A stretch of 64,000 nt of DNA from Phanerodontia chrysosporium. Taxonomy: Eukaryota; Basidiomycota; Agaricomycetes; Polyporales; Phanerochaetaceae. Under the pieces are notes generated by a model that saw nothing but the letters and a program-made list of their open reading frames with translations, made no database searches and was not told the DNA's origin. Of this stretch, positions 57,390 through 64,000 are shown one piece after another. Position 1 is the stretch's first letter; each line of letters begins with the position of its first letter. The DNA lies in NCBI GenBank assembly GCA_001910725.1, contig MJGA01000027.1:62001-126000 (forward strand), in the 5' to 3' direction. Both the position numbers and the translations under genes were made by a program.

Positions 57390-60300
57390 TCAAGGCACAA
57401 AGCCCTTCGCCCTCCAGTACCGGACCCAAGCCCGCGCATGCTCTTCCGACATTGACTGCAGGCCACACATTGTGCTGCTGGAGCGGAGAAGCTCCGAGGT
57501 GTCGTAGACAAGGTCGCGTGTCCCCTCAGCCGCTGCTGCACCAGCCGCCGCGCCATTCCCGTTCATCTGAGCGAGCGAGCGGAAGAAGTCCACAAGTTTC
57601 AGTGCGGGCTAGCACCAGCAAGACATGAGCCGAAGGCCAACGAGAGACAGAGAGGACCTTACGATTCTCTGGAGGGCATCGGGAGTAGGGTGCGCAGCGT
57701 GCTGCTCGAGTTTGGCGACCCAGTCTTGCACGGGCACAATAGGAATGTCACCACCGAGCTCCCCGCGCAGCCCGCTCAGGATAACATCCCAGCTCGTCGG
57801 ACGAGGATGAACGACGTTCACGAGAGCAGGAAGTTCCTCTTCCGCGAGGACCCAGTCGACATACGCTTGGCCGACTGCATCAAGCGGGATCCAGGCGATG
57901 GGCTGTCGCATCACGTATTGAGTTCAAGTCGCATCGAGAGCACGATGACTTCCGCTTACGCCGCTCATCGCTGGCAGGCAGCCGAGCGCAATGCTGGATT
58001 TGGTCATGATAGGCATCCACTCGGTCGTTCCCCATGCACCCGTCTCCCGAGGCCCACAGGCTTGGCCCATGCGGACAGCAGTAGCAGGGATGCCCTTTTC
58101 GCGCGCCGCGCTGAGAACCTGGCGAAACGACGTCAGGTGCGGATGCGTGGAGGCCAGGGATATGACTGACATATTCGACGACATATTTGGAGGCCGTGTA
58201 GCCGATGCTTGCGGCGATTTCGGGATCTGGAAGTGGCCGCTCGGGCACGGGCCCAAGGGCAGGGTCCCAAGCGTTGGCGATTCCGATGGACGAGGTGATG
58301 AGCAATTGCACAGGACGCTCTGATGCTGCGGATATCTCCACGAGTTTGCGCACACCGGCGATCTGGTCTTCAAATGACTGTAACGCAAGATTGAAGTTCA
58401 CTGTCCAGGCATTGTGGATGATGTGCGTGACGGATGACAGCACCTGCAAAAGAGACCGAGATGGACTGAGCACCCAGTCTGAACGGACCAGTTCTCAGCC
58501 TTGGACACGTACATCCTCGTATTCGTTCTCTGCGAGCCCGAAGTTATCGCGCGTGACATCCCCAACAAGCGATACCAGCCGGTTGTCCTCGAGCATCTCC
58601 GACGGAAGACCTCGCTCGATGAACGCAGCTTCAAGGCGCCCACGGGGATCGGCAGACGGCCGGTTGAGTGTGTATATGCGTGCGATACGGGGCTCCGCGA
58701 GCAGGAAAGCGAGGATGTGCGAGCCAATGTTGCCTGTCGACCCGGTGAGCAGGACCACTGGCGCCTCGCTGCTCGCGACAGCGCGTCGAAGCGCCTGTGC
58801 GGACGGCAGGTCGGCCGTGTACTTCGCGATCATGGCCCGGACGTCGTCTCCGCGGTGGTGTGCGTGCAGAGCGGCAGCGCCCGCGCTGGCGGAGGGGTCG
58901 ACGAGCGCACCGAGTGCGGCGGCAAGCTGTTCAATCGTCGGGCGCTCGAAGATGAGGTTGGAGGCGACGCTCTGCGCCGCTTGGCGCACTGCTGCGTCGT
59001 CGGACGCACGCAGAGCGCCGATGATGCGGTTGCGGAAGAAGGTCGCGCTCAGGCTGGGGGCGCATCAGCGTCTGCAGAGCGAAACATTGGGCATGTTGGC
59101 TTACCTGTCGAAGCCCTGTTGGAATAGATCGACAGCAGGGGAGACCGGTTGGTCGTGAGATAGCAGGGTTGTAGCCTGGGAGACGAGCCATGGCTCCAAG
59201 TCTACCACCTTCCATGAACTCGGTGGAGTGATGCCGTAATTATCGGTACTCGCAGCAATCGTCTCGTATCTGAGGCATTATCAGCAAGGGCGTCCGCGAG
59301 AAGACCGCCTTCTTACAGCTTCTCTATCTCCTCATTGTATACCGCCAGTGCCTGCTTGCGGATAATCGTCCCCTTGCCAGCACGGGGCAGCGGCTTGTCC
59401 GGGTCGGTAACGATGATCATCTCCTTGAAAATCTTGGCAAAGCCGGGGGCCAGTGCATTTGCCTCTTCTATTCTCTGCCAAATCATGTTGCGGAACGACG
59501 CGAGTGCAGCCTCGTCGCGCGGGTCGATAGCATATTCGGGGCGAGACTCGATCAAAATACCCGGCTGTTCACGCTCGCGGCCGAACATGACGCAGCCGTA
59601 GACGAATGGGCTTGACGTGATGTAAGCCTCTTGCGGGATGGGCACGATCTTCTCGCCTATGCAACACTGAGACATGTCCGTCTGACTTGACTGGGAGGAA
59701 AGGCACCTGTGCTCAGAGTAATGACATCGTCCTTACGGCCGACGCTGCAGGCAACATTAGTTGCGTTCTGGGACATGGCCGCCAGGCACTTACATCTTCC
59801 ATAGACCCGGCTTCGAAGGGTGCGGCTCAAAGAGATCGGAAGTAGCATACGCTCTTTGACCAGGGACATTGTACACGGCAATATCATAGCCTTCAATCTC
59901 CTGTTGTACGTAATCAGAGATCAATCGGTCTTCACAGATTGAGAGGACGTACATGAATGACAAGCTCATATGTGCCGTCCCCCTGAGGGTCCCATTTGAT
60001 ATGCGGAGCATCGACGGGAACGCGGTACCATGCCCAGTCAGGGTCAGGTTTGGTGCTCGTTCGTGGTATTTGATCCCAGGGGAGCGTAGGGTTTCCGAAC
60101 TCCGTGCCTCCGTAACCGTTCCGCAAAGGCACGCCGACCTGCACAAGCTTATCGCCTGTCGAGATGGCAAGCGGGCCGCCGCCATAGATCTGCGACGGGT
60201 TCAATGGACCATCGTGGGAAGCGCGGTTATATACTCACGAGGATGGTCAGCGTCTTCAGGTACTCGATAATCTCCTTGGAGTGCGACCACGCCTGCCGGG

Positions 60301-61337
60301 CAACCATCAGCCCGCCTTCTCGAAAGGTGACAGAAACGCACCTCAACGTATGATGGCAGCGCGAGCATGGCTGTGCAGTTTGCGAGCTTCGATACCTCGT
60401 ACACATTTTGAGGATGCGGGACGACGGGCGGCGCGGGATATTGGGGTGCGTAGACTACGACTTCCCGGCCGACAGACAGCGGATAAGTCACTTGCAGCAG
60501 CAGACCCATGGCGTGGAACGTCGGCAGGCCCATTGCGGCGTACCGGACCTCGCGGCTCCTGCCAAAGACATCTGAAAGAGCGCGTTCGTGAACTTGTTGT
60601 ACGAGCGCGTATACCGGACCCGCTTACTGCTCGCCATCCACTGGAGCAGCCGACGATGCGTGAAAGGCACAGACTTCGGATAGCCGGTCGAGCCAGACGA
60701 ATGGACATAGAGCGACGGCGCGAGCATGTCGATGGGCTTGTCTGACGCAGGGTAGGGTGTTACCTCCGCGGAGACCTCGCTACTGTCTCCGCAGAGCTGT
60801 GGGAACACCTCGGGCAGGCCTGGCAGGTCGTCGACACGCAGCGTCGTGCCTTTGGCGGCCATGTCGCTCTGTACCTGATGCACCAGGGCCATGGTCGAGG
60901 CTTGCGCGAGGACGCGGGTGCAAGATACCGCCTCGAGCATGTAGCACACGCCTTGCGGGGAGTTGCGCGGAGACATTGGGTAAGGCTGCAGTTACACTTG
61001 CGGGTTAGAGGGACGCCGAACGAGACGGTGTGTATGCACGCACCACAAAGCCAGCACGCAAGAGACCTACAATGACCGCAACATACAGTACGGTGTCGGT
61101 GTGGAGGAGCAAAGCAATTACTTCTCCCTCGGTGCCTTCTCTACGAGGGCGAGCGATATGGGCGACACGGTGGCTTGCCTCCACCATCTCTCGGTACGTG
61201 AGGGACACGAGCTGCTCCGGCGAGTCCTTCGACGGGAAGAGCAGCCATGGGTTGTTTGGGTGCTGAGTGGCATGGAAGTCAGCGAGGTCGGGGATGGTAG
61301 GTAGAGTGCCGTCGAAAGGCGGTAGAGACGAGTCCAT
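57390..61337 (-). CDS. NRPS-like adenylate-forming reductase (A-T-R)
   Basis: Three-domain carboxylate-activating enzyme: ATP-dependent adenylation, thioester loading on a carrier domain, NADPH reduction to aldehyde or alcohol. ATG at 61337 (MDSSLPPFDGTLPTIPDLAD). A domain: ASDKPIDMLAPSLYVHSSGS then TGYPKSVPFTHRRL (A3), GLPTFHAMGLLLQV, LRNGYGGTEFGNP (A5), RAYATSDLFEPHP (A7), GRKDDVITLSTGEKIVP (A8), LPRAGKGTIIRKQAL (A10 Lys region). Carrier: DLFQQGFDSLSATFFRNRII, with the phosphopantetheine Ser rebuilt across a GTAAGC...CCAG intron. R domain: VVLLTGSTGNIGSHILAFLL (NADP), NRLVSLVGDVTRDNFGL, LLITSSIGIANAW, IGYTASKYVVEYV (catalytic Tyr and Lys), NVVHPRPTSW, with a tail ending RYWRAKGFVP. Family relatives make aryl or amino aldehydes in basidiomycetes; the substrate here cannot be read. 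Confidence 0.88.
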
Positions 61338-61889
61338 GCTGGGTCGTGGTCACATCCTGGCCCTCCTTACGGGTTCTTAAGTACCATTACCTCAGGGGTA
61401 CGTGAATTCGGACAGACACCGTGGAAGTTGAGAAACTCTGGCGCGGATGCTGCTATCGTATGCCGGACGGTATTTCCCATGGACGAATGTTTTGGCATTG
61501 GTCGGGATTGGCCGTGCGAAAGAAGCCCTTGCTTCTTGTCCGAGTGAAACGGGCGTTCGGTACTGCATCCTCGTAATGACATGAGCGTGTGTCGATACTG
61601 TATAGGGTCATAAGTATTGCCAACCTACTCATATCCGCGGAAGCGTATGATGCTTCAACTGTGGCGAATTGGGGGAGAGTCAGGACAATGAACAATACGG
61701 GAGTAACCAGACCACGGAATGGCGGATGTTTAGCATGACATGTTATCACAGATAAGGACACCTTGGGTACTACCTGCTGCAATAACTGGGGAGCTCTCCA
61801 GCGCGTGATGAGCTCAAGCATGACCTCGATTCTCAGCCGTCTCTGGTGGGCAGATGCATCTGGATGTCGATGTATTCGTGAACCAAATC
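61338..61889. other. Promoter region of the reductase, 3' flank of the phosphatase gene
   Basis: No gene seen. Confidence 0.5.
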
Positions 61890-63563
61890 CTACGACGCAT
61901 TGCACTGGGCAAAAATGTCGGCAGGCACTTGGGAGTTTATGAGGTCGATGAACTGGTCAAGCGGGGTCCACGCCAAAGCAGGAAATACCACGCCATCGTG
62001 AATGACTCGTACAAAGTTGCTCCCGTGCACATCCCAAACCTGATTGTTCCACCGCGTCAGGCACGGCTATGCACAGCTGCGCTGAAGAACGTACCTCCAT
62101 GACCAGCTCGCTACCAAGAGATGGCCACCGCAGCTGCGTCGTCTCGCCGAGACCGAGCGCAGAAATAAGCCGGATCATCGTGCCGTCGTGGCCGACGTAG
62201 AACCGCAGCTTGAACGTCTCACCTCCAGAGCGGAACAGCTCCATGTTCTGCGCGAGCTCCTGCAGGAAGACGCCCGCGGTCAGTTGGTTGTATGTAGTCG
62301 CGTTCTGGGCGTTGCTCCAGATGTAGCTGGTGCAAGAGAAGGTGAAATATTGCGCAAAGAAGTCAAACGATATGCGCACTTGTACTCAAAGTCACCGATA
62401 GAGAAAACTGTACGCGCGTCTTGGTTGGTGACACATTGTCCTGTCGTCGTATTGCAGGGAAGTGGATGACCATTACAGGTTCTTGAAGTAAATGTGTCAA
62501 AGAAATGGTCGTCTGAAGGGGCTGATATGAGCTCTGGGTCATGATACAGCAGTTATCACCTACACCATACAGCCCAATCCGACAGGCCTGCGGTACCTAA
62601 CATGGCGTCTAGCCGCGTCTTCAGGTCCATATTCTCCTGAAGATGGTTAGTCCACGCGGGAACAGATTGGAAGGCGTTCCGAATATTTCCGGCTTTGTTG
62701 CATGGGTAGTTTGGCGGGATGGAGTCGATCTACAAGGCAGTCAGTGATCCATGTCAGGTCACTTTCCTCGAACACAACTCACCGGCGAAGGCTGAGTCGT
62801 GACGGGGAAAGACTTGGTCGCCATCGACTTGTCAAAGCCGACCAGAAGACCGCTCGCGACCTGCATGGTACGTGTCTCGACCGAGGTGCGCATGAAAATA
62901 TCCTTTTCGTTCACCGAGTGCAGGAAGCCGAGCTTCTTGCTGTACACCGACCAAAAGTCCTAGGGCACGTCAGCGTTCGTCCCGCAAAGCGTGTGAGCAG
63001 GACGATCACCTCACCATGCTTGACGGCGTCCTCGAGCCCGCCACGGGTGAGCTGGCCTTCGTCGCAAGTGCCGTTCCAAATCGTGCTCAGGAAGGGGTGC
63101 CAAGGCGGGATGTCCGTCTCGTGGAAAACCTGTGCAGCGCCAGGGCCTCCAAAGTTGAACTGTTGGAAGTCGCTGCAGTCCCAGGGGGTATTGAGGACGT
63201 TCTCCTGAGGATATAGGTTGTCCGGCGTCCTCTAATCTTGGTGTCAATTCACATATTGGCATACACGTAGTCGCGACGACATACTTTGTGATGCCGCATA
63301 ACCGTGTTGAGGTACACCAGCTTCGCGCCAGAGACGTTTGGGTTCGTGTAATGCGCGGCGTTGACATGAGGCGCGTTGCAGTAGTTGTACGTGTCCCAAG
63401 GAAGGTCTGCAGGTGTCTGTGACGTGTTATACACGCCGGTGACTGATGCAAGCTCCGTCTGGTTCGTCAAGATGGTCCCTACGACGGACGGCCGCTGGTC
63501 CTGAGCTGTGGCATGCGACGCCCAGAGTGCGGAAAGTCCAAGGAGGGAGTACTTCCAGGTCAT
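61890..63563 (-). CDS. Secreted histidine acid phosphatase family protein
   Basis: Extracellular phosphomonoesterase of the histidine phosphatase clan 2. The ATG at 63563 gives signal peptide MTWKYSLLGLSALWASHATA; an in-frame ATG upstream would blunt it. Exons: YNYCNAPHVNAAHYTNPNV, KLVYLNTVMRHHK, then RTPDNLYPQENVLNTPWDC: the phosphorylated-His motif is RHHKRTP, where classical members have RHGxRxP. Next GQLTRGGLEDAVKHG, DFWSVYSKKLGFLHSVNEKD, IFMRTSVETRTMQVASGLL, IDSIPPNYPCNKAG, several Cys, YVGHDGTMIRLISALGLGET (the HD proton donor motif), and a last exon VWDVHGSNFVRVIHDGV to ADIFAQCNAS. Multiple N-x-S/T sites and Cys fit secretion. Phytate or another organic phosphate could be the substrate; not determinable here. 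Confidence 0.83.
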
Positions 63564-63602
63564 CTCGAGGGTAGTTTGCCATAGTCCCATTTCCCCGAGG
63601 GG

Positions 63603-63612
63603 CTTTATAGGC
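63603..63612 (-). promoter_or_regulatory. TATA-box of the acid phosphatase gene
   Basis: Minus strand reads CCTATAAAGC about 40 bp upstream of the ATG at 63563. Confidence 0.55.
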
Positions 63613-64000
63613 GATTCTGGCTGGACGAACGTGCGTTTGGCCACCAGACCGTGTTTGTCGCGTAGCGGACCGCGGAGCACGCTGCTGTAAGATGGAAGAA
63701 GCGAAGGAAGGGTCACGACGCGATGAGGACCGTACGTGGGAAAGAAATGCCCGCCGGGAGAACGCCCATGTCCCGAGGCGTAATGAGCGGTGGGCAATGG
63801 ACGACTTGACATGAACGTTCAGGAGTATAAATAGATGACAATATTGCACAGAACTGGTTCAAGGCAACGTTCATGCTCCGGACGAGCAGCAGTGCCGCTT
63901 GATAGCCTAGATGTCAGGATGTACCGGGTTTCACGGATTCTGCGGTGGAAATGGCGATCGGATGGCAAAGCACACGGTCATGCAAACTGTTTGGTCTATA
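63613..64000. other. Upstream of the phosphatase gene, no gene seen
   Basis: Plus-strand TATAAATA at 63827 could serve a gene to the right outside the window; no start codon with a usable frame follows within it. Confidence 0.4.

Noticed and set aside
56869..57468. Minus-strand frame of 199 codons between GMC 2 and the reductase
   Set aside because: No recognisable motif; overlaps the last exon of the reductase in a different frame.
57390..61337. A biosynthetic cluster built on the A-T-R enzyme, GMC 2 and the flavin monooxygenase
   Set aside because: The monooxygenase is 27 kb away with unrelated genes between; only GMC 2 and the phosphatase adjoin the reductase, which is too little to claim a cluster.

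Overview
This window is nuclear DNA of a filamentous basidiomycete, most likely a wood-rotting agaricomycete of polypore type. The evidence is the gene density (about 20 spliced genes in 64 kb), very short introns (roughly 45-70 nt, GTRNGT...YAG), GC-rich exons, and the gene families present: Hos3-type histone deacetylases, GMC oxidoreductases, DUF6534 membrane proteins, a thioester-reductase-type adenylate-forming enzyme, a P450 relic and an SRPK-like kinase. No prokaryotic features, rRNA, tRNA or CRISPR were seen. All multi-exon models were joined by eye from short open frames and plausible splice sites, so exon edges are approximate.

Layout. 0-5 kb, minus strand: 5' part of the mitochondrial complex III chaperone CBP3, an SRPK-like kinase, and a Hos3-type deacetylase (copy 1). 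5.4-7.2 kb, minus: a protein with three repeats that look MABP/beta-prism-like. 8.2-12.9 kb, plus: Hos3-type deacetylase copy 2, then a multi-C2H2 zinc-finger protein. 13.3-16.5 kb, minus: a mitochondrial rhomboid-like protein that appears to lack the catalytic His, and a small unknown gene. 17.4-19.6 kb: a decayed cytochrome P450. 20.6-22.9 kb, plus: an aryl-alcohol-oxidase-like GMC enzyme. 23.7-26.3 kb, plus: deacetylase copy 3, the only one with a canonical active site. 26.6-30.5 kb, minus: a SnoaL/flavin monooxygenase and a second zinc-finger protein (frameshifted). 31.5-40 kb: a divergent pair of dynamin-like genes with a third, broken dynamin tail between them. The minus-strand member has lost the P-loop, DxxG and TKxD motifs. 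The plus-strand member is intact and carries an FG-rich insert. 41.2-44.5 kb, minus: a hemerythrin-like gene (with a broken inverted copy of its first exon beside it) and an unknown protein family. 45.4-53.6 kb, plus: DUF6534 membrane protein, Ser/Thr-rich GPI-anchored protein, TDP1, second DUF6534. 54.3-63.6 kb, minus: GMC oxidoreductase, adenylation-carrier-reductase enzyme, secreted histidine acid phosphatase.

The main theme is local duplication followed by decay. Deacetylases (3), dynamins (3), zinc-finger proteins (2), DUF6534 (2), GMC (2) and hemerythrin (1 plus a fragment) occur in multiple copies. In several families one copy keeps all catalytic residues while others have lost them but still have largely open, spliceable reading frames. 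The best candidates for something undescribed are the two deacetylase-like proteins that lost a zinc ligand, the dynamin without a GTPase signature, and the triple-repeat protein at 5.4-7.2 kb.
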